Part shown: in pieces, positions 49,493-61,971 of the stretch
Position numbering within the stretch: the first letter of the stretch is position 1
Layout: the number at the start of each line of letters is the position of its first letter
Source: Macquaria australasica
Taxonomy: Eukaryota; Chordata; Actinopteri; Centrarchiformes; Percichthyidae
Direction of reading: 5' to 3'
Assembly: GCA_005408345.1 (NCBI GenBank)
Contig: SEMN01000273.1
Location: forward strand, 1-64,000
Length of the DNA stretch: 64,000 nt
The notes under the pieces: model-generated
The model's input: only the letters and a program-made list of their open reading frames with translations
Database searches by the model: none
Told to the model about the DNA's origin: nothing
Program-made: the position numbers and the translations under genes

Positions 49493-50132
49493 TATGGAAG
49501 CCCATTTCCGCCAGAAAAAAAACAAACAAAAGATGACAAAAAATTACGAGATAAAAAAATCATAATTATGAGATAAAAAGTCAAAATTATGAGATAAAAA
49601 GTCAAAATTATGAGATACTTTCAAACAACAATGAGAGCAGCAGCTCTTTGGCATGAGTTCTCCTGGTTAATTTGTCAGAAATGGATTGTGAGAACATTGA
49701 GGACTTTAAACGTGGCTTTACAACATATGAAATACTTCAGGTGCTTGCTGATTCACATGGGATTGAAGAAGCAGTTCTGGCCTAGAAAGAATAAAACCAA
49801 CGACAGAGGTGGCAACCTTCATTGAACAGCAACTTAACTTAATCCAACATCAAACATTTACAAAAGTCAACTGTTACAGTTGCCTTATTTAGGATTGCAT
49901 ATCGTTTGCATGGGGTTATGGGTGGCGGGTTTCTATCTCATAATTTCGACTTTTTATCTCATAATTATGCCTTTTTATATCTCAGTTTTTACTGTTTTAT
50001 CTCATAATTATGCCTTTTTATATCTCAGTTTTTACTGTTTTATGTCATAATTATGACTTTTTATCTCATAATTTCGACTTTTTTATCTCATAATTTTTTT
50101 TTTTTTTTTACTGGCGGAAATGGGCTTCCATA
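49493..50132. mobile_element. MITE with long inverted arms of tandem A/T-rich units
   Basis: Ends TATGGAAGCCCATTTCCGCC and GGCGGAAATGGGCTTCCATA are perfect inverted repeats, so a TA duplication or TA-ended TIR is possible. Next to them, the left arm repeats ATTATGAGATAAAAAGTC units and the right arm their complement (GACTTTTTATCTCATAAT), about five or more units per arm. The unique core holds a frame of about 70 codons (49610-49825) with IHMGLKKQFWPRKNKT that I do not recognise. It lies directly upstream of the kcnk5 promoter. Confidence 0.85.
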
Positions 50133-50344
50133 GGCCGAGACATTAAGTCATCCAAAAGTAAGTTTAACACAAAACTTCAAAAAGTGTCTCAACAAAACAC
50201 AGAGTGTACAAACTTTTCAACCATTTTTTTGTAAATATAGCCTAAGACAAGTTTAATGTAAGTCGACAAAGTTTATATATTTTTCACTTTTTTCCAATAT
50301 ATACTAAAGAATTTTCTATAAACAAAAGTGCTATAATTACACTA

Positions 50345-50906
50345 CAGTGCCATCACCCCAGTCCTGGCTTCTCTCCATTGGCTCCCCGTTCGATTTAGAA
50401 TTGATTTTAAGATTTTACTGATCACCTTTTAAGCAGGTCTGGGTCTGGCCCCAAGCTATATAGCAGAAATGTGGACCCCATATGAGCCAGTTCGCAGCCT
50501 TAGATCCTCGGGTGAGGCCCTTCTGGCCGTTCCAAAGTCGAGGCTTAAATCTAAAGGTGATCGTACTTTTGCAATCAGGACCTCTCGGCTTTGGAATAAC
50601 CTGCCCGAGGAGATAAGGCTCACAGAATCAGTAACTTCATTTAAGTCACTTCTTAAAACCCATTTTTATAGACTTGCTTTTATGTGATGACGTCTTTTCA
50701 TCGTGTTTTTATTGCTTTTACTATTTTTAATTCTTTTAATTTGTATTTATTGATCATTAACTATTTTAAAAAAAAATTTGTTTTGCTTTACTATTTTGCT
50801 TTCTGTTGTTATCTTGCTTTCTGGGTATCCTGCTTTTGCTTTGTCTGTTGAAGCACTTTGTAAACTCTGTTTTTAAAGGTGCTATATAAATAAAGTTATT
50901 ATTAAG
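50345..50906 (+). mobile_element. L2-like LINE 3' end, 5'-truncated
   Basis: Encodes the C-terminus of a LINE ORF2: ITPVLASLHWLPVRFRIDFKI, a frame break at TGATCACCTTTTAAG, then YEPVRSLRSSGEALLAVPK and SRLWNNLPEEIRLTESVTSF ending with TGA near 50685. A 3' UTR closes with GCTATATAAATAAAGTTATT. No RT domain remains. The L2 placement is by resemblance of this C-terminal block. Confidence 0.8.
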
Positions 50907-52427
50907 TGGAGTTCACATGTGGTGATAAGTTGTGGAAGGACATGCACCTAAAGGTAATATGTGATCAACTGCTCAAATGTTTGCTCAGGTGATACGTTCT
51001 GTTTTCTTTGTCGATGCTGTGAGGAGCAAAGATCAAACAAAAGGAACAAATACATTGATTAGTGTTTAAGTAGAGCCACAAATCCTCAGACAGAGATAGC
51101 ATGGTTTATTATCATTCCTTTCAATAAAAGTCCAGAGTTGGACACATGTATTTTGCATTAGAAGGTGTGAGAAAAGGAAAAATCATATTGATTTACACTT
51201 CCAGAATCACTATTGCCCTGACCTCAATGTACTTGTGGTCTAACAGTGTAAGTTGGCGGATAAGAATTCATGGTATGCAAGACAACAAGATATTGCATCA
51301 TGATCACTGGTATACTATTTGCCCAAGGCTGTTTTTTTCTTTTGCTTTTGCTTTTATGCTCCAGGAAGTACAAGTTAAGTATAAACTCAAGCAGCTCATT
51401 TTTAGACTCTTGCACTCCCACACATTTCTGTAGTGCTTTGCTTCCTCCAGTTTAAAGTGAAAATGATTTTAAGCTTTTACTGTATGTCAAGAGTAGCTTC
51501 CTGTCATAACACATGACTAAAATAATTATGCTTTCCCCTTTGGCATTAAATTAAAGGAATATTACTAATCATTGCTAATGTTCAAAATGTATGTGGAACT
51601 GTATAAAAGCTAGAATTATGTTCACACGATTATGTAACAGCTAGTGAAACTGAACTGACTGTACAATTACAGCTCTGTGCAGTTTGTGGAAGTGCAAGTG
51701 TTAACCTGTTCTTTTAACAAACCAATAGAATGAAAGATTTTCTGAAGAGATAGAGTTTGTTGGAAACCCCACAGCAAAAAAACTCCCACCTTCATCATGT
51801 CAAAGAACACCTTTGACATTTAAGTTTTTTAGGAGTCAGAGGTAGCCTAGATTAACATTGCAGCACAGTTGAACTAATTAGATCTTTCTTCATTAAAATA
51901 TTTAGTTTCGACTCAAAAGTGTCATTTTGTGTGTTCATGGCAAGATCCTCCTTTCATGTCTGCAGGCTCTGCTGGCTCTTCGGAGTGTTTCGTCACCTCC
52001 CCAACATTTAAGTAAGTAAAGATCATCTATCACAATCTGGTATGACACATGGGTTCGTCACAAAGACTTGGATTGAAACTTGCTGACAACTGACATTTTT
52101 TTAAACACACTTTATAAGCACTAAGATGATACCTTACCCTAAAGTCATTTTCATGACATTTTCATTCACTTTATTTTTGCTCTGTGTGTCTGCCTATATC
52201 CCAGTAAGAAATCAAATTATTAAAAAATTATCAATTGATGGTTTTTTATAATGCCTGGTTTTAGGGGGTGCTGCAGCCCCCTCAGCACCCCTACTTCCCG
52301 TGTCATTTCTACAGTAGAAAGAAAATCTAATTACATCTGATAACAATTTCACAGCGTCACAAAAAGAAACAAACAAAAAAAAATTGTTTTGCAGATGATT
52401 TTATAGAAAAGGGCTACAAGACAGATA
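50907..52427. other. Intergenic, no gene seen
   Basis: AT-rich. Near 52262-52305 a small fold-back (GGGGGTGCTGCAGCCCCCTC) looks like a transposon end, without a partner I could find. No exon-like signal. Confidence 0.5.
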
Positions 52428-52462
52428 TTAAAGGAACAGTTTGACATTTTTGGGAAATACAC

Positions 52463-55400
52463 TCGCCCGGAGGAGGGATACCGGGGCCCCCCCCTGGAGC
52501 CAGACCCGGGAGGGGAGCACGATGGCGAGCGTCTGGTGGCCGGGCCCGGTCGGGCACAGCCCGAAAAACCGACATGGAGCCGCCACCCTGTGGGCCCACC
52601 ACCTGCAGGGATAGGCATCGGGGTTGGGTGCAATGTAAGCCGGGCGGCAGGCAAGGGCTGAGACCTGGGCGTGCCGACCTTCGGTGTCGCAGACTGGTTT
52701 TAGGGACGTGGAACGTCAGCTCTCTGGCGGGAAAAGAGCCGGAGCTTGTGCAGGAGGTGGAGCGGTACCAGCTAGATATAGTTGGGCTCACCTCTACGCA
52801 TAGCTCAGGATCTGTCACCAAACTCCTGGAGAGGGGCTGGACTCTCTTCTTTTCCGGAGTTGCCCAGGATGAAAGGCGCCGGGCGGGTGTGGGGATACTC
52901 ACGAGTCCCCAGCTGAGCGCCGCTGTGTTGGAGTTTTCCCCGGGGAACGAGAGGGTCGCCTCGATGCGACTGAAAGTTGCTGAGAGGAAGGCCCTGACTG
53001 TTGTTTGTGCTTATGCACCAAACAGCAGTTCAGAGTACCCGGCCTTCTTGGAGTTCCTGGGTGGCGTCCTGGAAGGGATACCACCTGGAGACTCCATAGT
53101 TCTGCTGGGAGACTTCAACGCCCATGTGGGCAATGATGGTGAAACCTGGAGGGGGGTGATTGGGAGGAATGGCCTCCCCGATCTGAACCCGAGTGGTGCT
53201 TTGTTGTTGGACTTCTGTGCTAGCCATGGACTGGCCATAACAAACACCATGTTTGAGCATAGGGTGGTTCATAAGTGTACTTGGTACCAGAACACCTTAG
53301 GCCGCAGGTCGATGATCGACTTTGTGGTTGTATCATCAGATCTGCTGCCGTATGTCTTGGACACTCGGGTGAAGAGAGGGGCAGAGCTGTCAACTGATCA
53401 CCACTTGGTGGTGAGTTGGATAAGATGGCAGGGACGGCTGCTGGACAGACCTGGCAAACCTAAACGTGTAGTGAGGGTGAACTGGGAACGTCTGGCGGAG
53501 GGCCCTGTCTGCAAGATCTTCAACTCCCACCTCGGGAAGAACTTCTCGCGCATCCTGGGGGAGGTTGGGGACATGGAAACAGAGTGGGCCATGTTCAAAG
53601 CCTCCATTGCTGAGGCGGCCGCTAGGAGCTGTGGTCAGAAGGTCGTCGGTGCCTGTCAAGGCGGCAACCTTAGAACCCGCTGGTGGACACCGGCGGTGAA
53701 GGAAGCCGTTAAGCTGAAGAAGGAGGCTTTTCGGGCTTGGCTAGCCCAGAGGTCTCCTGAAGCAGCGGACAGGTACCGGGAGGCCAGAAGGACGGCGGCC
53801 TCGGTGGTCACCAAAGCAAAAACCCGGGTGTGGGAGGAGTTTGGGGAGGCTATGGAGAAGGACTTTCGGTTGGCCTCAAGGAAGTTCTGGCAAACCGTTA
53901 GACGACTCAGGAAGGGAAAGCGGGGCTTGGCCCAGGCCGTGTTCGGCAGGGGAGGAGAGCTGCTAACCCGGACTGGGGATGTTGTCGAGCGGTGGAAAGA
54001 GCACTTTGAGGATCTCCTCAACCCGACCAACATGTCCTCAGTGGAGGAGGCAGAGTTTGAAGACTCGGGGGAAGACACCCATATCCCTGGCAGAAGTCTC
54101 CAAGGTAGTCAAAGAGCTTCTTGGTGGCAAGGCGCCAGGGGTGGATGAGATTTGCCCTGAGATGCTGAAGGCTCTGGACATTGTTGGGCTGTCTTGGCTG
54201 ACACGCCTCTTCAGTGTTGCATGGAGGTCGGGGACAGTGCCTGTGGAGTGGCAGACTGAGGTGGTGGTTCCCGTCTTCAAAAAGGGGGACCGGAGGGTGT
54301 GCTCCAATTACCATGGTATCACACTGCTCAGCCTCCCCGGGAAAGTTTATTCCAGGGTGCTGGAAAGGAGACTACGACCGATTGTCGAACCTCGGATCCA
54401 GGAGGAGCAATGTGGATTCCGTCCTGGCCGTGGCACAGTGGACCAGCTCTTTACTCTTGCAGGGCTGCTGGGGGGTTCATGGGAGTTTGCCCATCCAGTC
54501 TACATGTGTTTTGTCAACTTGGAGAAGGCTTTCGACCGTGTCCCCCGGGGGGTCCTGTGGGGGGTACTGCGGGAGTATGGGGTACGGGGTCGCTGCTACA
54601 AGCCATCCGGTCCCTATATAACCGAAGTGAGTGCTGTGTCCGCATTCTCGGCACAAAGTCAAACACGTTCCAAGTGGGTGTTGGACTCTGCCAGGGCTGC
54701 CCCTTGTCACCAATTCTGTTTGTGATATTCATGGACAGGATTTCAAGGCGCAGCCGGGGGGAGGAGAGTGTCCGGTTTGGTGGTCTCAGAATAGCATCTC
54801 TGCTCTTTGCGGACAATGTGGTTCTGTTGGCTTCATCGGGCTGTGACCTTCAGCATGCACTGGGGCGGTTTGCAGCCGAGTGTGAAGCGGCTGGGATGAG
54901 AGTCAGCACCTCCAAGTCCGAGGCCATGGTTCTCAGCCGGAAAACGGTGGACTGCCCCCTTTGGGTTGGAGGTGAGTTACTGCCCCAGACGGGGGAGTTC
55001 AAGTATCTCGGGGTCTTGTTCACGAGTGATGGTAAGATGGAGCGTGAGATGGACAGGCGGATCGGTGCAGCATCAGCAGTAATGCGGGCGTTGTACCGGA
55101 CCGTGGTGGTGAAGAGGGAGCTGAGCCGGAAGGCAAAGCTGTCGATTTACCAGTCGATCTACGTTCCAACCCTCACCTATGGTCATGAGATTTGGGTAGT
55201 GACCGAAAGAATTAGATCGCGGATACAAGCGGCCGAAATGAGTTTCCTCCGCAGGGTGGCTGGGCTCACCCTTAGAGATAGGGAAAGGAGCTCGGACATC
55301 CGGAGGGAGCTCGGAGTAGAGCCGCTGCTCCTTCGCATCGAAAGGAGCCAGTTGAGGTGGTTTGGGCATCTGATTAGGATGCCTCCTGGACGCCTCCCTT

Positions 55401-55618
55401 TGGAGGTTTTCCGGGCACGTCCAACTGGTAGGAGGCCCCGGGGCAGACCCAGAACACGCTGGAGGGATTATATATCTCATCTGGCCTGGGAACGCCTTGG
55501 GGTCCCCCAGGAGGAGCTGGAAAGCGTTGCCGAGGAAAGGGACGTCTGGACAACCCTGCTTAACCTGCTGCCACCGCGACCCGGCCCCGGATAAGCGGAA
55601 GAAAATGGATGGATGGAT
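52463..55618 (+). mobile_element. Near full-length non-LTR retrotransposon (RTE/RTEX-like)
   Basis: About 3.15 kb of GC-rich DNA in AT-rich surroundings. It starts CGCCCGGAGGAGGGATACCG and ends GGATAAGCGGAAGAAAATGG followed by (ATGG)n, the 3' tail of an abundant fish LINE. A 10-bp target duplication GGAAATACAC flanks it (52453-52462 and 55619-55628). It carries one ORF with endonuclease and reverse transcriptase, now broken (see the pseudogene entry). The clade is from memory (RTE/RTEX type); the structure itself is clear. Confidence 0.92.
52574..55594 (+). pseudogene. Broken LINE ORF: AP endonuclease plus reverse transcriptase
   Basis: N-terminal AP-endonuclease: LGTWNVSSLAGKEPELVQEV, ILLGDFNAHVGN-type motif (here VLLGDFNAHVGND near 53100), and STDHHLVVSWIRW near 53395. 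RT region: LLGGKAPGVDEICPEM, GFRPGRGTVDQLF, FVNLEKAFDRVPRG, GLCQGCPLSPILF, LLFADNVVLLASS. C-terminus: PTGRRPRGRPRTRWRDY, ending PPRPGPG and TAA. Two frame breaks: a +1 near 54065-54070 in a run of five G, and a -1 near 54580-54595. Both RT aspartates are replaced: motif A reads FVN (Asn codon 54516-54518) and motif C reads FADN (Asn codon 54815-54817). It cannot encode an active enzyme. Confidence 0.92.
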
Positions 55619-58600
55619 GGAAATACACATTCATTGCCCTGTGTTTTTCTTGAGTTAGATGAGATGATTGGTACCACTGTCGTCTTTACGCTAAATATGT
55701 AGCTGTGGCCAGCAGCCAGTCAGCTTAGCCTAGCATAAAGACTTGGTGACAAAATCTTCCTACCACCACCTCTAAAGCTCACTAATTACCATGTTATATC
55801 TCGTTTGTAAGTGTAAAAACAACAATTAGCCGTTTACGGGGGGTTATGTGCCACACTACAGAGTGCTGCAGGGATGACGTATTTTTGTAGGCCATCCTGG
55901 AATTTAGCATCACCCTGGTTCCCCTGACAAAAAGCTAATGGGATTTTTCCATTGGATTTTGGATTATTGCCGAAAATAAGCTCTGTGGGAAACAAAAGTT
56001 TATGATACTTACAGGTTTTATTCAGCAAGATAATATTCACAAATGAACACCACGGTCGCATGACTTCAACGTCACCACCACTAAGCTTCCGACTTTTTTT
56101 TGATTTCGCTTTCCTCTTCTGCAAAAGCCTTTCAGGAAGTTTGAGTTAGAATAGGGTACAAGAGCGCGAGTATAAACACAACGAGGATGTGAAGGTGGAC
56201 GAGTGAGTAGATGAGTTTTTGTATTCTGTGTGATGACAGAGCCAGGATTGCTATTTTCCCGTCTTTCCACCATTTTTCCTAAGCTGAGCTAACCGACAGC
56301 TGGCTCCATCTACACACTCCAGCTACCAATATCAATCTTATCATCTCACTCTTGGCAAGGAAGCAAATTTATTTCCCAAAATGTCAAACTATTCATTTCA
56401 ATATTAAAATATTACATGCTTGCCCAACACCAACATGCAACGTAGCATAAACAGATAAGAAAATGAACTGTTTAAATCAGCTGACTGAGCCGTGTGCTGG
56501 TTTCAGGAGCACAGGCAGGCAGATCAGAGATGAACAGTGGGACAGCTCAGCATGTTAAACAAAGTCCTGACATACACAAATTCTTAAATAACACTGATTC
56601 CATCTTTGTAGTATCAACACCCAATGGATAAACTTGACCTCCTTACCTATAGGGTAAATTTACAACATGTCAGGCTCAACGAAATGCAGCCTGGGAAAGA
56701 ATTTAAAATGATATCTTCCTCCTACAAAGTCATTATTTGGGTTAATATTAAATTATTTTATTCTGCTTTTCAAACATTAGATCAGAAACAAACAAAAAAA
56801 CATTCCATTAGCAGTCACATGATGTGGAGTTTTGGCATGTGAATCAGATGTGCATCATTTAAGGAGTATAAGTTTCGTGTTTTCACATGTTGCTAAAAAG
56901 TGAAGTGAAAGAATGCAGCCCACTTGATTGTGACGACAAGATTGTATTTCCATAAATCTAAAGAGATGTATCTTTTCTAAATGTTGTCCCATTGGTCCCT
57001 TTGGGCTGTCAGTATATGCAGTCTAAGGCCAAACATCCGCCTTAGACATATTCGGAGATACCACATAATGTATACTATAGCCCTTTGGGATACAAGGGGA
57101 CTTCCGGAGTGTCACACAGGCCGGATAAGACAACCGGAAGAGCCACATCAGATAACACAGTATCTGCTGTGGATGCATTAACACATGTTTCATTTGGTGA
57201 CCAATAAAAAAAAGGACAGAATCTTTTTAGAGATCTTTGAAAGCAGCTTCAGCTGTGTGAATTCTCAGTGTCCTTTATGGTTATCACAGTCTTTACTTGG
57301 CTTCGTTGCCTTATTTGTCACATGCACATTTTTATACTGAAGCAGGAAGGTGCGATCAAGTTTGTTTCAGTTACTATCATATTTCTCAGGTAACACTCAC
57401 ACACACACACAAAACTAGACAAAATTATAGCATTGATTTTAGCATTGTTTTTCTGCAACTGTCTGCTTGCAGCAAATTGTGTAAAAGTCAGGTTGTAGAA
57501 GCAAAGCAGGAGAGCATGTTAAAATAGACTTTTAATGACCGAGCTCAAACAAAAAAAAAAAAAAAAAAAAGGAAAAACCTTTGGGTGTATACTGTTTGTT
57601 CACACAGAATAGAATAGAATCTTCTCTGAATGGAGAAGTAACCGCAAAATTCCAGGTAAAAGTTAGACGCATGAGGTATGGCAGTTACACAGTGGTCTAT
57701 AAAGTTAAAGTTTATCTCCACAAAAACAAGAATCTCTCATTCACTATGCAGGGAGGGGGCCACAGTGATGTCCAGGCAGTAAAATCACAAGTGAACCCAG
57801 TGGGGAAAGCTGTGTATTAATTTCACCTTGATCAATTCTTTCACATCCTCTCTGGTATTATTTGGTTAGATTACATATGAGTGTTGATGTAGAGGGGGTT
57901 TGGTGAGTGGACACTTGTTGTCTGCAACATTTCTGGGGCAGCGAGATGTCAAGTTTGTTTAACAGACTATTACTCAATCAGGTTACTGGCGTTCAACATG
58001 ACCACAAGCTGGTCTGCCCTACTAAAGTGTCCTTATAGGCAAGACAGCTAAGGTAGTGCTGATAAGTAGCTGGGGCTGACCTCTGACCTTACAGGTAACA
58101 ATAACATTTTCTCATTATTATAATTATTATAACGATGAATAGTTGATGCTGTAGTAAATTTCACAAAAAAAGAAGCCCCTGATCCCATTGATAATACCCA
58201 GTATTAAATAGCCACTGGTTTGTCTCAGTCACTGAAATGTCTTAGTGTTTGTAGTATGTGCTTCCTGTTTGCTAAGTAATATTGTATGCCATCTCTTTGT
58301 GAAGGATTATTTTTAGTGTGTGTAGATGTGTACAGTGATTTGACTGTGTGAAATGACCGATGAACCGCTTCCTAGTCCCATTGTTCCACGTCTGTGCTGT
58401 GTTTTTGTTACGAGCTTCTCGTTGGGAAGGAAACCTGCACAATCAGCCAGCTAATTTGCTTCTGGTCGGTAAGTGTGTTTCTTTGAGCGTGCATCTTTAC
58501 AGTAAGTGTTTCCAAAATACACAAAAATTGGAGGAGGACCCAAAGACAGAATCCGATTCGTAATAAGTGCATTCTCTCTGTCAAGACTACATTTTCATTT

Positions 58601-59413
58601 CACATCGTTTTGGTGGTTCAACTGGAAACTCAAATCATAACGAATAACATTAGCAGTCTCTTAAGTGCAATGTCTCTGTCTTTATATGCACTAAAAAGTA
58701 GAAAGCAGAAACTCAGCTGTTTGAATACTTTCAATAAAGACCCCAATACTGAATAAGCTTACGTTTTTAATGCTATCTTAATAGTTATGCTAGTGGACTA
58801 CCTTTGGAGAATGCAATTTGTCACAATGAACCATTTTATGCTGCCAGAATAGTGAAACCATTTTAATACTTTGCAGTGTTGCAGATTTTTATCCTTGGTC
58901 CTGCATATTACAAGCAAGCTCTTTGGCAGCTTTTTGTCTCTCGGCTCTGCTTTTGTGCAACTGTGCAACATGATCCCCCCCACTAGTATCCTTTAGTGTG
59001 CGGGGACATTAATGAGACGAACAGACAAATTTGTTCTGACTGAAAAATGTGGGCTCACCGAGTGCTGCTCATTTGGTTTAACATGGGGCTTTGCTTTTTA
59101 TAAACATGTTTCCTGGTATCACCCTGAAAACAACGGCATAATCAGTATGAAAGTAGGTGGGTGCACAAGTAGGAGGCAGGTTTGAGGCCTATAGATATTC
59201 ATGATCTCCTAGTCTACCATGAATGACTGCTGTTTAACAGATCTTAAAGGAGCCCTCCTCCGATTTTATACATCAAGGTCCCTTCACTTGTCATGGTGAG
59301 TACTAATAAGCATGTGGAAACAGTGATACATGTATGGCTCTGCATGTGGGGAGCTTTCTAAGGTCTGAGAAAATAAGTTGGTTTGGGCTGTAATGGACAG
59401 CCTACGTCACAAC

Positions 59414-59438
59414 TGTGTGTGTGTGTGTGTGTGTGTGT
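59414..59438. repeat. (GT)n microsatellite
   Basis: About 12 GT units followed by a G-rich stretch. Confidence 0.9.
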
Positions 59439-60219
59439 TGGGGGGGAGGGACTAACCAAGAGACGCTGTAAAGCTGCATCATGGGAAGAATTTTTGTAGT
59501 TTGACCCACACCAGGTACTAAAAGTCTGGATAGCTTGGCCTCTGCTGCATCAATATAGCTCTATCTGCCTCTTACAAGTTCCCAAACTTTATGGAAGTGC
59601 AGTAACCTTTACCTTGGATGATAGCAAAGTGGGGCGAATAAAGAAGAACTGATAACTGCTTAAGGAATGTAGAAACTTCCAGAAAATTATTTGCAATTTT
59701 AGAGACAAAAAAAGCAGTTTAATTTTAGTTGGACTTTAATGTGGTTAAATCAGGAATGTTGCTAAATCGGTCTGCGTTTATGAATTAATATGATTGATTC
59801 TTTACAGTATCTGTTGTCCACAGCTGCTTTATACTGTATGAAATGTTGTCAATTTAAATCCCTGTAGGCCATCTGGAGGCAGCAGGACAGATATGTTGAT
59901 AAAAGTGCCATTACGCACATTGGTCCACTGTGTTTACCTTGTAAAAACACGTGCAAATGACAGCTAGTAAACCACACACACCTGTACACACGTCAGATGG
60001 GTCCGTTTTAATTCTGCTCACTATTCCCCATTGTCACTGTCCAGTGAACACCATGTATCTCCAAATTTTTCAGATAAACTGAAGGATTAAGGGTAGGTTA
60101 CATTTATGGGTTGAGAAAATTATCCTACTAAATAAAGCATTTAATAACCCATTTGATTATCTAAAAAATGCATTGTGATGGAGCTGAAAATAGGGACGTT
60201 TTTTTTTGTTTTGTTTTTG

Positions 60220-60350
60220 TAGCTGATTTCATTTTTTAATTTATTTATTAGTTTATTTGTCAGGAACAATGCATAAAATAAAATAAAAACACACACAAAA
60301 AAACAGTGCAACAGGTTACAAAAGACCCCTGTCCCTGGAAAGACTTTTCT
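60220..60350 (-). repeat. Possible LINE 3'-end fragment
   Basis: TTTATTTATTAGTTTATTTG, then TCAGGAACAATGCATAAAAT and AAAAGACCCCTGTCCCTGG, resembles the 3' UTR of a fish LINE in minus orientation. No coding sequence; the assignment is from memory of similar tails. Confidence 0.35.
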
Positions 60351-61927
60351 TTTTTTTTAGGCTTTCATGAAAAGTTAGTGTTTTGGAGAGACATGGTTTT
60401 TACTCTATAGTGAGCAGCAAGTTGGGGAATTTGAATACTTATGAATCATCATAATTTTACTTCATCACTGACAGGTGAAGTGTCGCATGATTGTAACTTT
60501 TGCATCTGTCAAATATTACACACTTCATTGGAGGACTGTTAGCTGAAAGTAGTGTACATGCCAAGGACGCTACTTATTTTGTTCCACTGTGGGAATATTG
60601 ACAGCATTGTATAGTGCATAAGAATTCTGACACTTAAATAAAATGGTGGGGGGTAAATGTACTATTTAGCAAATAGGAGCTGATGTCAGACATAGTCCAT
60701 GTGATTTTGAATTACATTTGAACTACACATACAAATCCTTGGATCAAAGGCTTATGAAGTCAAATACAAGATCAGATAGTGTTGAAACTGATGTTGAAAT
60801 GGCAAGTATGAGGTCCACCTAAGATTGGATTTAGAAGTGTATCACATGCTAATGGTCCCATGGCTCCATTCACACCCTTTACAGTATATCCTTAAATGCT
60901 GGTCAGTTGAAGGACAAGTGGTGTGATTACAGAACACAAAAGGTCACTGTATTGTCAGCAAACGAAGTACCGATTGACTTACCAGAACACCAGGCCGTGC
61001 TTTTTCCTTCAACAATATGCAATGGAAATGTCATGTCATTTCACAAATGCGCTCTTTAGGAAAATTGGATAAGGATAAGGTGCTGTTCTTGGGCATGCTT
61101 TCCAAACATCAATATTGACCCACTTGAAAATGTTTTTGATTATCACAAGGTCTCCTGTGACAAGTCTCGTCAAGTTCCTTTTTGCTAGTTATTCTCAGAC
61201 TGAGTTAATGGATTCATTGGCCAGCGTTTTCAGCGTTCTCTCCAAAAGGCTGGGTGGGGGAAGGTTGAAGCAGGCAAGCAGAGCTTCTGAGTAAATGCTG
61301 CAGTTTTTTTTTTGTTTTTTTTTTAATGTTGCCGCTCTCTTCTCATGTACAGGCTTGTCTGAGCTGCAGAGAGGGCATAAGCCAAAGAGGAAATGCTTTG
61401 GGATGAACAAGGGCATGCCACTGGTTGCTAACTTTGTTTCTAAGTGTATGAGAGGCGCAGAAAGTCCTGGAGCAAGCTCGCAAAATCAAAACACACTTCA
61501 CGTCATATCAGAGTTCAAAGTTTACTTCCATTATCAGGAAACTTTATCACCGGGTTCTATCACGTATAGCAAGATTACATCACTAATTACTCAGAAATAA
61601 AAATAACCCTGTCAACAAAACCCTGTCTCCAGTCTTCTACATTTATTTTAATTGAATGATTGTATTCTTCTCTATAGATCAAGTAAAGTTTCTGACTTCT
61701 CAGACTTCTCAAAGAATCTCAAAACTTCACTGTATAATGCTAAAAATGCATTGCTTTTCATATGTCACAGAAGGCTGATACAAAGCTTTCGTTCAATTCA
61801 ATAGCAACCATAACCATAACCACAAGTTATAAACACAAGCTTTTTATTACAACAGTCACATGTTTACAAGCTGTAATTCAGCATCTAGACATCTTCTGTA
61901 GTAGGTATCAACATGTAAGCCAGCAGC

Positions 61928-61930
<3 letters not shown>

Positions 61931-61961
<31 letters not shown>
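61931..61961. repeat. (TA)n microsatellite
   Basis: About 15 TA units. Confidence 0.95.

Positions 61962-61971
<10 letters not shown>

Larger units (their letters stand above)
52428..56402. mobile_element. Fold-back element, copy 3, split by a LINE
   Basis: The left arm begins TTAAAGGAACAGTTTGACAT and resumes after the LINE as TTTTCTTGAGTTAGATGAGA and CAGTCAGCTTAGCCTAGCAT. The right arm ends with complementary CTTATCATCTCACTCTTGGC, AAGGAAGC, and CCCAAAATGTCAAACTATTC near 56393. Arms are over 130 bp. Without the LINE the element is about 820 bp. No transposase frame. Confidence 0.8.

Noticed and set aside
61295..61600. Frame of about 100 codons after an AG-like site
   Set aside because: Low similarity to anything recognised, begins in a T-rich run, and has no partner exons nearby.
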